Counted from the stretch's first letter, positions 40,246 to 51,336 are shown. The stretch is 64,000 bases of DNA from Caulobacter sp. UNC358MFTsu5.1 (GCF_000712075.1 NZ_JONW01000006.1:124001-188000), one strand, 5' to 3'. Program-made: numbers and translations. Notes: generated by a model not told the origin, from the letters alone.

Positions 40246-41192
40246 GCCGTCCGGTTCAGGGCGCCGCCCAGTTCGGAGGCCGTGCGGTCGCTGAGGCTGT
40301 CCATGGTCGACCGCAGCAGGCGGGCCAGCAGGATCTCACCGGCCGTCGGCGCTCCGGGGTCGTCGGCCGCGCCCAGCTTGAAGAGCCGCGGCTGCGCCTG
40401 GACAGCCGCGCGCAGTTCGTCGACGGACAGCTTCGCGTCGCCGTCGCGATCGGCCGATCGCATCAGGTCGTCGACGGACCCCGTGTCGAGGTCCTGGGCC
40501 TTGGCCGCCGCCGCCAGTTCCCCGGCCGACACGCCGCCGTCGCCATCGCCGTCGGCCGCCGCGCTCAGGACGCCGACGGCCTGGCCGGAGTCGCCGATCC
40601 GGCGGATTTCCGGCGCCGCGGCGAGCTTGGCCGCCAGCTCGTCGACGGACAGCCGCCCGTCCTTGTCGGCGTCGGTCCAGCCGAACCTGTCGGCGTTGAC
40701 CTTCTCGACCGGGTCCCAGACCGCCTTGCCGTCCGCGCCGATCCGGCCGGAGCCGACCCTGGTCGAGGCGATGGCGGCGTATTCGTCGAGGGACAGCGCG
40801 CCGTCGCCGTCGGCGTCCGCGCGCGAGACCAGCCAGCCCGCGACGCCCTTCTCGTCCTGGACGCCCAGCAGGGTCTGCAGGTTCTCGCGGTCCAGCAGCC
40901 TGGACGCGCCGAACTCGCCGACGTCCAGGGCGCCGTCGCCGTTGCGGTCGAACGCCGAGACCAGGGCCTGCTTGTCGGCAAGCTTGTCCTGGCCGTTATT
41001 GCCGAGCTTGGCGATCTCGTCCGCCGAGACCTTGCCGTCCTGGTCGGCGTCGAACGCCTTGAACACCTGGTCCTTGACCGCGAGCTGCATAGCCCCGCCG
41101 GCGATATCGTAGGCTTTCGGGAGCGAGACCCGGTTTTCGCGCAGGAAGGCCCGCAGGTCGGCGGTCGCCCCGCCGGTGACGCTGATGTCCAT
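40242..41192 (-). CDS. Protein with six EF-hand calcium loops
   Basis: 316 residues. Six EF-hand loops are readable: DADQDGKVSADE, DRNGDGALDVGE, DADGDGALSLDE, DADKDGRLSVDE, DGDGDGGVSAGE and DRDGDAKLSVDE, each with Asp/Asn/Gly at the expected calcium positions and Glu at position 12. No signal peptide or membrane helix is seen at the N-terminus (MDISVTGGATADLRAF), so export, if any, is not by Sec. AGGAGG lies 8 bases before the ATG. Role unknown; calcium buffering or sensing is inferred. Confidence 0.9.
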   Translation of the reverse strand: MDISVTGGATADLRAFLRENRVSLPKAYDIAGGAMQLAVKDQVFKAFDADQDGKVSADEIAKLGNNGQDKLADKQALVSAFDRNGDGALDVGEFGASRLLDRENLQTLLGVQDEKGVAGWLVSRADADGDGALSLDEYAAIASTRVGSGRIGADGKAVWDPVEKVNADRFGWTDADKDGRLSVDELAAKLAAAPEIRRIGDSGQAVGVLSAAADGDGDGGVSAGELAAAAKAQDLDTGSVDDLMRSADRDGDAKLSVDELRAAVQAQPRLFKLGAADDPGAPTAGEILLARLLRSTMDSLSDRTASELGGALNRTA

Positions 41193-41251
41193 CGCTCGTC
41201 CTCCTGTCGGGGCGAACGCAGCAAGTTCGGCGCCAGAGGTTGTATCGGGGC

Positions 41252-42082
41252 CTAGGCGTCCTTTTCCGCCAGGCTTCGGCAGAAGGCCGCCGTCTCGTCG
41301 TCGGCCGGGTACATGCACTCGATCCGCAGCTCTTCCAGCGTGATGTCGCGCGAGGTGCCGAAGGTGGTCAGGGTCGAGAAGAAGGTCAGGCGGCGGTCGC
41401 CCTTGCGGAAGGTGACGGTCATCAGCGGCAGGGGCGTGGCCCCCAGTTCGCGGTGCTCCCAGCGGGCCGGCACGTCGGGATAGGCCAGCACCTCGTCCAG
41501 CAGGGCGCGGGACGTCTTGTCGGTGGCCGCCTCGTGATGCAGGTGGCCGATCAGGTCGCCCGCCACCTCCTCCCAGTTCTCGACGAAGGGCCGCATGTCG
41601 GCCGGGTCGAAGACCTGGCGCATGATGTTGCCGTGCGGCTGGGCTCCGTCGCGCAGCCAGCCGAACACCCGCAGCAGGCCCTGACTGGTCATCAGCACGT
41701 CCCAGTGCCGGTTCACCACGAAGGCGGGATAGGGCTCGTGCTGGGCCAGGATGCAGTCGATGGCCCGGCGCATCAGCGCCATCTGCGGGTCCGACAGCGG
41801 GGTCTCGCGATAGCCGGGCGCGTAGCCGGCCACCACCAGCAGGGCGTTGCGGTCGCGCATGGGCATGTCCAGCGCCCCGGCCAGCAGGGCGACCAGCTCG
41901 CGGCTGGGCCGGGCCTTGCCGGTTTCCACATAGCTGAGGTGGCGGGTCGAGATCCCGGCCTCCAGCGCCAGATCCATCTGGCTCATCCGCCGGGCGGCGC
42001 GCCACTGGCGCAGCAGGTCGCCCAGCGGGTGTTCGTTCCCGGCGGGGGCGGAGCGGGGCGGGGGCGAGGTCATGGTGTTCAT
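41252..42082 (-). CDS. Xre-family regulator with MmyB-like ligand domain
   Basis: 276 residues. The helix-turn-helix is at about 20-75 (LLRQWRAARRMSQMDLALEAGISTRHLSYVETGKARPSRELV). The rest is an MmyB-like domain (YPAFVVNRHWDVLMTSQGLLRVFGW, then LTFFSTLTTFGTSRDITLEELRIECMYPADDET), a PAS-like fold that binds fatty acids in the characterised member. It is divergent from the alpha/beta hydrolase at 42206, which is its likely target. The 123-bp gap between them should hold the operator. Confidence 0.9.
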   Translation of the reverse strand: MNTMTSPPPRSAPAGNEHPLGDLLRQWRAARRMSQMDLALEAGISTRHLSYVETGKARPSRELVALLAGALDMPMRDRNALLVVAGYAPGYRETPLSDPQMALMRRAIDCILAQHEPYPAFVVNRHWDVLMTSQGLLRVFGWLRDGAQPHGNIMRQVFDPADMRPFVENWEEVAGDLIGHLHHEAATDKTSRALLDEVLAYPDVPARWEHRELGATPLPLMTVTFRKGDRRLTFFSTLTTFGTSRDITLEELRIECMYPADDETAAFCRSLAEKDA

Positions 42083-42205
42083 AACCTCACTCTAACCGGC
42101 CGGGGCATGATCGCCATAACCTGCCAGGTCATGGAGCCGGTGATCCGGCGCTCCTAGTCCTTCGGCGAACCGGAGCCGCCGCGCTCCCGCCCAAAGGATC
42201 GGACC

Positions 42206-43189
42206 ATGCAAAGACGACAGTTCCTGACCGCCGCGACGGGCCTGGCGACCTTGGCCGCAGCCGGCGCCGACGCCGGCGCGGCCTGGGCCGAAGGCGCCCC
42301 GCCCCGCGCCGAGGACGACGCCAAGGCCGCCCGCGCCTGGAACGCCGACCGCCGCCGCCTGCCCACAAAGTTCGGCGATATCGCCTATGTCGAGCGCGGG
42401 GCCGGGCCGGTCGCCCTGTTCCTGCACGGCTTCCCGCTGAACGGCTTCCAATGGCGGGGCGCCTTCGATCGCCTGTCGCCGCATCGCCGCTGCATCGCGC
42501 CGGACTCCCTGGGCCTGGGCTTCACCCGCGTGGCCCCGGGCCAGGGCGTGGCGCCATCCGACCAGGCCGACATGCTGGCGGCCTTCCTCGACGCCCTGAA
42601 GATCGCCACGGTCGACCTGGTGGCCAACGACAGCGGCGGGGCGGTGGCCCAGATCTTCGTCACCCGCTTCCCGCAACGGGTCCGCACCCTGCTGCTGACC
42701 AATTGCGACGTCGAGCCCGACAGCCCGCCGCCGGCCCTGCAGCCGGTGCTGGCCCTGGCGCGGGAGGGGACCTATCCCGATCAGTGGCTGGTTCCGTGGT
42801 TCAAGGACCCCAAGTTGGCGCGTTCGCCGGAAGGCTTCGGCGGCATGTGCTTCTCCGACCCCAGCCAGCCCACCGACGCGGCGATCGCCATGTATTTCGG
42901 CCCGCTGGTCGCCACGGCGGCCAGCAAGGCCCTGGTCAACGCCTACACCCTGGGGCTGGACCCCAATCCCCTGGCGGGGATCGAGGCGTCCCTGCGGCGG
43001 TGCGCGGTCCCGACCCGCATCGTCTGGGGCATGGCCGACGACATCTTCGACAAGCGCAGCCCCGACTACCTGGCCGCGATCCTGCCGAACGCCAAGGGCG
43101 TGCGCCGCCTGCCCAAGGCCAAGCTGTTCTGGCCGGAGGAATATCCGGACGTGGTGGCCGAGGAAGCGTTGAGGCTGTGGGGCGGGTGA
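42206..43189 (+). CDS. Exported alpha/beta hydrolase with Asp nucleophile
   Basis: 327 residues. A twin-arginine signal (QRRQFLTAATGLATLAAAG) implies export of the folded enzyme to the periplasm. The oxyanion region is FLHGFPLNGFQWRGAF, and the nucleophile elbow reads VANDSGGAVAQ, in which the position normally held by Ser is Asp, as in haloalkane and fluoroacetate dehalogenases. Substrate unknown; dehalogenation is possible but not shown. AAAGGA precedes the ATG. Divergent from an Xre/MmyB-type regulator, its probable control gene. Confidence 0.88.
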   Translation: MQRRQFLTAATGLATLAAAGADAGAAWAEGAPPRAEDDAKAARAWNADRRRLPTKFGDIAYVERGAGPVALFLHGFPLNGFQWRGAFDRLSPHRRCIAPDSLGLGFTRVAPGQGVAPSDQADMLAAFLDALKIATVDLVANDSGGAVAQIFVTRFPQRVRTLLLTNCDVEPDSPPPALQPVLALAREGTYPDQWLVPWFKDPKLARSPEGFGGMCFSDPSQPTDAAIAMYFGPLVATAASKALVNAYTLGLDPNPLAGIEASLRRCAVPTRIVWGMADDIFDKRSPDYLAAILPNAKGVRRLPKAKLFWPEEYPDVVAEEALRLWGG

Positions 43190-43197
43190 ACGCCTAA

Positions 43198-43328
43198 ATC
43201 CGCTCATCCCGGCGAATGCCGGGACCCAGATCCAATAGCGGTGTGACTGATTGGAAGGGCTCACCGTTCGAGGAACCCGCCTCAAAGCCATTCCATCTGG
43301 GTCCCGGCATTCGCCGGGATGAGCGGAT
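43198..43328. repeat. 131-bp element with perfect 34-bp inverted arms
   Basis: Arms at 43198-43231 and 43295-43328 are exact inverted copies, beginning ATCCGCTCATCCCGG. They enclose a 63-bp core. A homologous element in the opposite orientation lies at 51797-51926, sharing arms and core. It sits between the hydrolase and a convergent gene and could terminate transcription as a giant hairpin. Confidence 0.9.
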
Positions 43329-43336
43329 AAAAATGC

Positions 43337-43912
43337 TCAGCGCTTCTTCGGCTTGGCCGCGGGCTTCGCCGCCGCCGGCAGGGTCACGCCCAGCGGGGCC
43401 GCCGGCGGCTTGCAGTGCATCTGCAGGCCCACGCCCTTCAGGTAGCCGCGCCGGATCGAGCCGGCCAGGATCGCCGCCTGGACCTCGTTGGCGTTCTTCT
43501 CGGCCCCGCTCAGCTTGCGGACCCAGGAACGCAGCGGGGTGAGGCCATGGACCACCGTCTCGCCGATCTCGGTCGCCGACATGCCGGTCTTGAGCTTGGT
43601 GGATTCGGCGTCGAGGTCGGGCTGCAGTTCGGCGTCCAGGGCGTCGACCGCGTCGAAGATCGTCTTGCAGCTGAGCGGCGAGGGCAGGGCGTAGGCGTCC
43701 TTGCGGGCGTCGATCAGCACCTGCGGGATCTTGTCCTTGATCACGCCCACGTCCTTGAGCGGCGAGGCGGCCACCTTCGAGGCGTCCTCTCCGATCTGCT
43801 GGACCTTGGACGGCTCGGTCTGGGCCAGGGCCGGGGTCGCCAGCAGCAGGGCCGCGGCGCAAACGAGAGGGCCGGCGAGGGCGGGACGGGAAAACGGTTT
43901 GATAGGTCGCAT
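43337..43912 (-). CDS. Secreted hypothetical protein
   Basis: 191 residues with a signal peptide (about 1-30, ending ATPALAQ). The mature region is mostly helical, with two Cys (LSCKTIFDAVDAL and QMHCKPP) that could form one disulfide, and ends in a Lys/Pro/Ala-rich tail (AAAKPAAKPKKR). No family recognised. It lies between a long inverted repeat and the tRNA-Ala gene, transcribed in the same direction as the tRNA. Confidence 0.75.
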   Translation of the reverse strand: MRPIKPFSRPALAGPLVCAAALLLATPALAQTEPSKVQQIGEDASKVAASPLKDVGVIKDKIPQVLIDARKDAYALPSPLSCKTIFDAVDALDAELQPDLDAESTKLKTGMSATEIGETVVHGLTPLRSWVRKLSGAEKNANEVQAAILAGSIRRGYLKGVGLQMHCKPPAAPLGVTLPAAAKPAAKPKKR

Positions 43913-44061
43913 GAACAGGCCTCCGAACACGGAAGCACTCTGACCGGCAAACCGATGCAGGGCGACGTCGTTTTTTACCGTGGAGGTTGCGTCCGCGATT
44001 TCGCCGCCGAACCGGGCGCCGGACATGGAAACGGCCGCTCCCTTTAGGGAAGCGGCCGCTT

Positions 44062-44137
44062 TGGTGGAGCTAAGCGGAGTCGAACCGCTGACCTCTTGAA
44101 TGCCATTCAAGCGCTCTACCAGCTGAGCTATAGCCCC
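44062..44137 (-). tRNA. tRNA-Ala (GGC)
   Basis: 76 nt including an encoded CCA. The acceptor stem GGGGCTA pairs with TAGCTCC and contains the G3-U70 wobble that defines alanine tRNA. The D arm is GCTCAGCTGGTAGAGC, the anticodon stem CTTGA/TCAAG, and the loop ATGGCAT gives anticodon GGC. The T arm has the usual GGTTCGACTCC. Confidence 0.98.
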
Positions 44138-44234
44138 AAGGTTTTCCCAAGTTTTCCCGGCGGGAAGCGTTGGTATTCCTCAGTTTCTCCGGCGGTTCCG
44201 AGTGGGTGGCCCCCGAAGAGGCGCGGAACCTATG

Positions 44235-44315
44235 CCGGGAGGATTTTTGGATCAACCCTCCCGGCGAACTTTTTTCGGAAAATTTTTCGGACCGTTGTTC
44301 GATCAATTTTCCGAA
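44235..44315. other. Two inverted repeats upstream of tRNA-Ala
   Basis: The 192-bp gap between tRNA-Ala and the FYDLN gene contains CCGGGAGG/CCTCCCGG (44235-44264) and the AT-rich pair TTCGGAAAATT/AATTTTCCGAA (44274-44284 and 44305-44315). Neither has a proper U-tail. They may form part of the FYDLN 3' end or the tRNA promoter region. No gene is supported here. Confidence 0.5.
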
Positions 44316-44329
44316 GAGGGCGGACGACC

Positions 44330-44797
44330 TCAGTCGTCGTCGTCCGCGCCCGGCAGACCTTCGATTTCGTCGTCGAGGACGTCTTCGTCGTCTTCGTCCT
44401 CGAGGAACGGAACGTCGTCGGCTTCGTCCTCGGCGAGATCCTCGTCTTCCGAGAAGTCGACGCCCAGGTCGTCGCCGCCCGGAGCCGGCGCGACGGTGGG
44501 ATCGCTGTCGTCGTCGTCGGTCTCGACGACTTCCTCGGCGGCCTCGTCGATTTCCGGGGTCTCATCGACCTCGTCCTCGTAGCCGTCGACCTCCTTCGGC
44601 GCGACGACTTCCTTCTCGTCGTCGGCGTCGTAGTCCGGCGTGACGGCGCGGGCGCGCACGCGGCGCGACTTCAGGGCCTCTTCAGGATCGAACGTCTCGC
44701 CGCATTTGGGGCACACGGCCGGGCGGCGGTTCAGATCGTAGAACTTCGATTGGCAGTTGGGGCAAATCTGTTTTGCGCCCAATTCGGGATTGGCCAA
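44330..44797 (-). CDS. FYDLN acid-domain zinc-ribbon protein
   Basis: 155 residues. A zinc ribbon ([28 protein letters not shown]) is followed by a strongly acidic tail with long Asp/Glu runs ending ADDDD. This matches the alphaproteobacterial TIGR02300 FYDLN family, of unknown function. I chose the TTG at 44797 because it gives [14 protein letters not shown], matching the family start MAKPELG as I recall it, with AAAGGG upstream; a GTG at 44839 would add 14 residues. Divergent from aroA. Confidence 0.88.
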   Translation of the reverse strand: MANPELGAKQICPNCQSKFYDLNRRPAVCPKCGETFDPEEALKSRRVRARAVTPDYDADDEKEVVAPKEVDGYEDEVDETPEIDEAAEEVVETDDDDSDPTVAPAPGGDDLGVDFSEDEDLAEDEADDVPFLEDEDDEDVLDDEIEGLPGADDDD

Positions 44798-44913
44798 GGC
44801 GGCGACCCTTTGATCCAGATGGGAAAAGCGGCCGGTCACTTGCCATGACGAGGGGCCGCTGTCAAAAGCAAACCCCTCGCGAAAACCACCATGACCAAGG
44901 AGCCGGTTTCGGC

Positions 44914-46245
44914 ATGACGACGGCTGGACTGAAGAGCACGCCCGGCGGAGCCTTGCGTGGAACCGTTCGGGCCCCCGGTGACAAGTCGATTTCGCACCGT
45001 TCGATGATCCTGGGCGCCCTGGCGTCGGGCACCACCACGGTCGAGGGTCTGCTGGAGGGCGCCGACGTCCTGGCGACCGCCCAGGCCATGCGTCACTTCG
45101 GCGCGCGGGTCGAGCAGGAGGGCGTGGGTCGCTGGCGGATCGAGGGCCAGGGCGGCTTCGTCGAGCCGTCGGACGTGGTCGACTGCGGCAACGCCGGCAC
45201 CGGCGTGCGCCTGATCATGGGCGCGGCGGCGGGGTTCCCGCTGTGCGCCACCTTCACCGGCGACAATTCCCTGCGCGGCCGGCCGATGGGCCGGGTCCTG
45301 GACCCGCTGGCCCGCATGGGCGCCACCTGGCTGGGCCGCGACAAGGGCCGCCTGCCGCTGACCCTGAAGGGCGGCAACCTGCGCGGGCTGTCCTACAAGC
45401 TGCCGATGGCCTCGGCCCAGGTGAAGTCGGCCGTGCTGCTGGCCGGCCTGCACGCCGAGGGCGGGGTCGAGGTGATCGAGCCGGAGGCCACCCGCGACCA
45501 CACCGAGCGCATGCTGCGGGCCTTCGGGGCCGAGGTGATCGTCGAGGATCGCGACGGTGCGCGCCACATCCGCCTGCCCGCCGGCCAGAAGCTGACCGGA
45601 ACCCACGTGGCCGTGCCGGGCGACCCGTCGTCGGCGGCCTTCCCGCTGGTGGCCGGCCTGATCGTCCCCGGCTCGGAAGTGACGGTCGAGGGCGTGATGC
45701 TCAACGAGCTGCGCACGGGCCTGTTCACGACGCTGCAGGAGATGGGCGCGGACCTGGTGATCGCGAACGTCCGCGAGTCCAGCGGCGAGCAGGTCGGCGA
45801 CATCACCGCCCGCTACTCCCCGGACATGAAGGGCGTCGTGGTGCCGCCCGAGCGCGCGCCGGCGATGATCGACGAATATCCGATCCTGGCGGTGGCCGCG
45901 GCCTTCGCCGAGGGTTCGACCGTCATGCGCGGCATCGGCGAGATGCGCGTCAAGGAAAGCGACCGCATCGCCCTGACGGCGGCCGGCCTGAAGGCCTGCG
46001 GCGTCACGGTCGAGGAAGAGCCCGAGGGCATGACCGTCATCGGCACGGCCCGCGCCAACCATCCGGTGCGCGGCGGCGGCAAGGTGATCACCCACGGCGA
46101 TCACCGCATCGCCATGAGCCACCTGATCCTGGGCATGGCCGCGCAGGAACCCGTCGAGATCGACGAGCCCGGCATGATCGCCACCAGCTTCCCCGGTTTC
46201 GCCGAGCTGATGCGCGGCCTGGGCGGCTCGATCGCCGAGGCCTAG
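44914..46245 (+). CDS. aroA: 3-phosphoshikimate 1-carboxyvinyltransferase (EPSP synthase)
   Basis: 443 residues. Joins shikimate-3-phosphate and phosphoenolpyruvate in aromatic amino acid synthesis. Active-site segments are [20 protein letters not shown] (residue 20), [13 protein letters not shown] (about 90), [17 protein letters not shown], and [19 protein letters not shown] (about 345). The Ala after CGNAGT resembles class II (glyphosate-tolerant type) sequences. An eight-codon reading frame (44891-44917) precedes it and its TGA overlaps the aroA ATG. Heads the conserved cluster aroA-cmk-rpsA. Confidence 0.97.
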   Translation: MTTAGLKSTPGGALRGTVRAPGDKSISHRSMILGALASGTTTVEGLLEGADVLATAQAMRHFGARVEQEGVGRWRIEGQGGFVEPSDVVDCGNAGTGVRLIMGAAAGFPLCATFTGDNSLRGRPMGRVLDPLARMGATWLGRDKGRLPLTLKGGNLRGLSYKLPMASAQVKSAVLLAGLHAEGGVEVIEPEATRDHTERMLRAFGAEVIVEDRDGARHIRLPAGQKLTGTHVAVPGDPSSAAFPLVAGLIVPGSEVTVEGVMLNELRTGLFTTLQEMGADLVIANVRESSGEQVGDITARYSPDMKGVVVPPERAPAMIDEYPILAVAAAFAEGSTVMRGIGEMRVKESDRIALTAAGLKACGVTVEEEPEGMTVIGTARANHPVRGGGKVITHGDHRIAMSHLILGMAAQEPVEIDEPGMIATSFPGFAELMRGLGGSIAEA

Positions 46246-46249
46246 GGCG

Positions 46250-46900
46250 ATGGCTTTCGTCATCGCCGTCGACGGTCCCGCCGCCTCGGGCAAGGGCACG
46301 GTCGCCTCGCGCCTGGCCGAGCTCTACGGCTATCCGATGCTGGACACCGGCCTGCTCTACCGCGCCGTGGGCGTGCGTCTGCTGGACGCCCACGGTGACC
46401 TGGACGACGCTGTCGCGGCCGAGGCCGCCGCGCGGGGCCTGGACCTGGCCGAGCTGGAGAACCCGGCGGTTCGCACCCGCCACGCCGGCGAGGCCGCCAG
46501 CCGGGTGGCCGTGCATCCCGGCGTGCGCAAGGCCCTGTTCGACCTGCAGCGCGACTTCGCCCTGCGCGAGCCCGGCAGCGTCATCGACGGCCGCGACATC
46601 GGCACGGTCATCGCCCCCGAGGCCCCGGCCAAGCTGTTCGTCACCGCCAGCCCCGAGGTCCGCGCCGACCGCCGCTGGAAGCAGCTGGTCGGCCAGGGCG
46701 AGGCCGTGACCTTCGACGAGATCCTGGCCGATATCCGGAAGCGCGACGAGCGCGACGGCGGCCGGGCCAGCGCGCCGATGACGCAGGCTCCCGACGCCGT
46801 CTTGCTTGATACGTCGGAAATGACTATATCCCAGGCCTTCGATGCGGCCCGCCGCATCGTCGAGACGGCGCGCGCCCGGTGGGGAAACCCCAAGGGCTAA
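46250..46900 (+). CDS. cmk: Cytidylate kinase
   Basis: 216 residues. Phosphorylates CMP and dCMP with ATP. P-loop GPAASGKGTVASRLAE at residue 8, then YPMLDTGLLYRAVGVRLLD, VIDGRDIGTVIAPEAPAKLFVTASPEVRADRRWKQL and the lid Arg region (IRKRDERDGGRASAPM). Separated from aroA by 4 bp, so co-transcribed. Followed 134 bp later by rpsA, the standard order. Confidence 0.97.
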   Translation: MAFVIAVDGPAASGKGTVASRLAELYGYPMLDTGLLYRAVGVRLLDAHGDLDDAVAAEAAARGLDLAELENPAVRTRHAGEAASRVAVHPGVRKALFDLQRDFALREPGSVIDGRDIGTVIAPEAPAKLFVTASPEVRADRRWKQLVGQGEAVTFDEILADIRKRDERDGGRASAPMTQAPDAVLLDTSEMTISQAFDAARRIVETARARWGNPKG

Positions 46901-47034
46901 TCCACCGCCCGCCTCGCCGCCGCTCAGGACGCGGTGGTTCGCATCCGAAAAATCTCACAACCCGGAATCCCGAGAACCGTCATCCGACGGCGCTCACCGC
47001 AGGGCTTCCCACAACCTAGAGACCAAAGATCAGC

Positions 47035-48744
<1,710 letters not shown>

Positions 48745-48777
48745 GCTTCGCTTACCTGCGAAGACTAGAGCTTAGAG

Positions 48778-48812
48778 ACGGCGGCCGGAGCGATCCGGCC
48801 GCCGTTTTCTTT
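48778..48812 (+). terminator. Strong terminator after rpsA
   Basis: Perfect 12-bp stem (ACGGCGGCCGGA with its complement) around GCGA, followed by TTTTCTTTT. Confidence 0.95.
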
Positions 48813-48886
48813 TGCCCGCAAGCTTGCTGCGACGGCTTAAGGTTGTGGTGCGCGCGTACGCGCCGCGTGGCTTTGGGGGCGTCGTC

Positions 48887-50854
48887 GTGCTGAAATCCTT
48901 GGCGGCCGCGGCCGCGATCCTCGCCTGGGGTCTGTTCGGCGCGGGCTCGGCCCTGGCGGACGACAAGCCGATCTACGCCCCGCCGGCCAAGTGGGTGCAG
49001 CCGGCCCCGATCCCCGCCGCGCCGGACGAGACCCCGCCGCCGGCCATCCAGACCCTGCTGGACGACAACCAGGCCTTCGCCGACGCCCAGGGGATCACCT
49101 ACTACAACCGCCGGGTCGTGCGGATCACCAAGCCCGAGGGCCTGGCGTCGTCAGGCTCGCGGTCCATGACCTGGGATCCCGACCGCGAAACCCTGACCCT
49201 GCACGGCCTGTCCATCGTGCGGAACGGCCAGACGATCGACCTGCTCAAGGGCGGCAAGGACGTGCTGGTCCTGCGGCGCGAGAAGAACATGGAGCGGGCC
49301 ATGCTGGACGGACGGATGACCGCCAGCATCCAGCTCAACGACCTGCAGGTCGGCGACGTCGTCGACTGGTCCTACAGCCTCAAGCACAGCGAGCCGCTGT
49401 TCGGCGGCGCCAGCAACGATTCCGAGCGCATGGCGTGGTCGGGCGTGGCCTCGCGCTATCGCGTGCGGCTGATCTGGCCCGACGGCGTTCCCATGGCCTG
49501 GAAGGTGATGCCCGCCTTCCCCGAACCCAGGCTCCTGGCCGCCGGCAAGACCCACGAGCTGCTGGTCGACGTCGCCAACGCCACCGCGCCCAAGCCGCCG
49601 GTCGGCGCGCCGACGCGGTTCCTGCGCGTGGGCCAGCTGGAGGCCTCGACCTTCCGCAGCTGGGACGAGATCTCGGCCCGCATGGCGCCGCTGTTCGCCG
49701 AGGCCTCGACCCTGTCGGCCGACTCGCCCCTCAAGGCCGAGGCGGCCGCGATCGCCGCCGCCAGCCAGGACCCCAAGGTCAGGGCCTTTGCGGCCCTGCA
49801 ACTGGTCGAGGACAAGACCCGCTACCTGTTCCTGGGCATGGGCGACGGCGGCTATCGCCCCACCCCGGCCGACCTGACCTGGTCGCGGCGCTTCGGCGAC
49901 TGCAAGGCCAAGACCGCCCTGCTCTTGGCCCTGCTGCGCGAGCTGGGCGTCCCGGCCGAGCCGGTGCTGGTGTCGACGGGCGGCGGCGACGGCCTGGACC
50001 AGCGCACGCCCAGCGCCGCCCAGTTCAACCACGTCCTGGTGCGGGCCCGCATCGACGGCGCGGTCTACTGGCTGGACGGCACCCGCACGGGAGACCGCGG
50101 CGGCCTTTCGACCCTGCGCCCGCCCGGCTATCGTTGGGGCTTGCCCATCCAGGCGAGCGGGACCGGCCTGGTCGAGATCGAGCAGCCGCCGCTGACCGCG
50201 CCGGACAGCGATCTGACCTTGCGCATCGACGCCTCGGCCGGCCTCGACGCGCCGGCCCCCACCACGATGACCATGATCGTCCGCGGCGACGCCGCGCGGT
50301 CGATGGCGCGGGTGACCGAGGCCGCCAGCCGCCCCGACGTCGAGCGCGCCCTCAAGCAGGGCCTGTCCTCGGGCCTCAGCTGGATCGAGTTCAAGACCGT
50401 CGACTGGGCTCGCGCCGACGACGGGACCATGACCCTGACCCTCACGGGCGACGCCACCCTGGACTGGCGCCTCAACGACGACCTGGGCGTGCGCGAGTTC
50501 CAGATCCCGGGCACGGGCGACGGCCAGGCCAAGGCCCTGCCTCGCCGCGAGCCGGGGCCGAACAGCGAGGCGCCCTACGCCGTGGCCTATCCGACCTTCT
50601 CGCGGACGGTGACCGAGATCGTCGTGCCGCGCGCCGGCGCGGGGTTCAGCGTCAAGGGCCCTAACAGCGACGAGACGATCGGCGGAGCCCGCAGCGTCCA
50701 GACCAGCGTGCTGTCCGGCGGTGTGGCCCGGTTCGAGCGGACGACCTCCAGCCAGGTCCGGGAAATCCCGTTCGCCGCGGCCGAGGAGACCAACCGGCAG
50801 CTGCGCAAGGCGGCGTCGGAAGCCAAGATCGTCCGGGCGCCGAAGGGGCTTTGA
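48887..50854 (+). CDS. DUF3857 / transglutaminase-like exported protein
   Basis: 655 residues from a GTG. A signal peptide (LKSLAAAAAILAWGLFGAGSALA) directs it to the periplasm. Residues about 60-240 are a DUF3857 beta domain (DRETLTLHGLSIVRNGQTIDLL, LNDLQVGDVVDWSYSLK). Then comes a transglutaminase-like cysteine domain with the triad Cys in RRFGDCKAKTALLLALLRELG, His in QFNHVLVRARIDG, and Asp in YWLDGTRTGDRGG. The C-terminal third is beta-rich. The triad is intact, so peptidase or transglutaminase activity is possible; substrate unknown. A TTG at 48812 falls in the rpsA terminator and is rejected as start. Confidence 0.9.
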   Translation: MLKSLAAAAAILAWGLFGAGSALADDKPIYAPPAKWVQPAPIPAAPDETPPPAIQTLLDDNQAFADAQGITYYNRRVVRITKPEGLASSGSRSMTWDPDRETLTLHGLSIVRNGQTIDLLKGGKDVLVLRREKNMERAMLDGRMTASIQLNDLQVGDVVDWSYSLKHSEPLFGGASNDSERMAWSGVASRYRVRLIWPDGVPMAWKVMPAFPEPRLLAAGKTHELLVDVANATAPKPPVGAPTRFLRVGQLEASTFRSWDEISARMAPLFAEASTLSADSPLKAEAAAIAAASQDPKVRAFAALQLVEDKTRYLFLGMGDGGYRPTPADLTWSRRFGDCKAKTALLLALLRELGVPAEPVLVSTGGGDGLDQRTPSAAQFNHVLVRARIDGAVYWLDGTRTGDRGGLSTLRPPGYRWGLPIQASGTGLVEIEQPPLTAPDSDLTLRIDASAGLDAPAPTTMTMIVRGDAARSMARVTEAASRPDVERALKQGLSSGLSWIEFKTVDWARADDGTMTLTLTGDATLDWRLNDDLGVREFQIPGTGDGQAKALPRREPGPNSEAPYAVAYPTFSRTVTEIVVPRAGAGFSVKGPNSDETIGGARSVQTSVLSGGVARFERTTSSQVREIPFAAAEETNRQLRKAASEAKIVRAPKGL

Positions 50855-50998
50855 GGTCGCCGTGGCCTGTCGCCTGCCCGACTCAAAAGCCCGCGTTAGG
50901 CAAGCTTTCCCCTTGAAGACTCAGGCTTGCTTGGGCAAAGGTCGCACGCGCGTCGGGCCCTCTCCCCCTAGGGCTGCTTTGGCGCGTCGGGGATATCG

Positions 50999-51283
50999 AT
51001 GATCAAGTCCGAACTCATCGCCAGGCTCGCGAACGAGAATCCGCACCTGACCCAGAAGGATGTCGAGCGCGTCGTCGGCGTCATTCTCGAACGCATGATC
51101 GGTGCGCTGGAAGAAGGGGGCCGCGTGGAGCTCCGGGGCTTCGGCGCCCTTTCGGTGCGCTCGCGCCCGGCCCGCGCCGGCCGCAACCCCCGCACCGGCG
51201 AGACCGTCGACGTGCGCGCCAAGCATGTGCCGTTCTTCAAGAGCGGCAAGGAACTGCGCGGCCGCCTGAACGCCGACGAATAG
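50999..51283 (+). CDS. ihfB: Integration host factor subunit beta
   Basis: 94 residues of the HU/IHF fold: [59 protein letters not shown] with the DNA-intercalating Pro, and [19 protein letters not shown]-beta is distinguished from HU by the start and the [16 protein letters not shown] combination, and by its position downstream of rpsA as in many proteobacteria. It bends DNA with IhfA. The 144-bp leader contains a small GCCCT/AGGGC hairpin near 50957-50976 and GGCAAGC/GGCTTGC arms, possibly regulatory. Confidence 0.95.
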   Translation: MIKSELIARLANENPHLTQKDVERVVGVILERMIGALEEGGRVELRGFGALSVRSRPARAGRNPRTGETVDVRAKHVPFFKSGKELRGRLNADE

Positions 51284-51336
51284 ACCCCCACGAGCCGATC
51301 CCCGGGCGCTTGACCCCCGGAGGCGAACGCGTTCAG

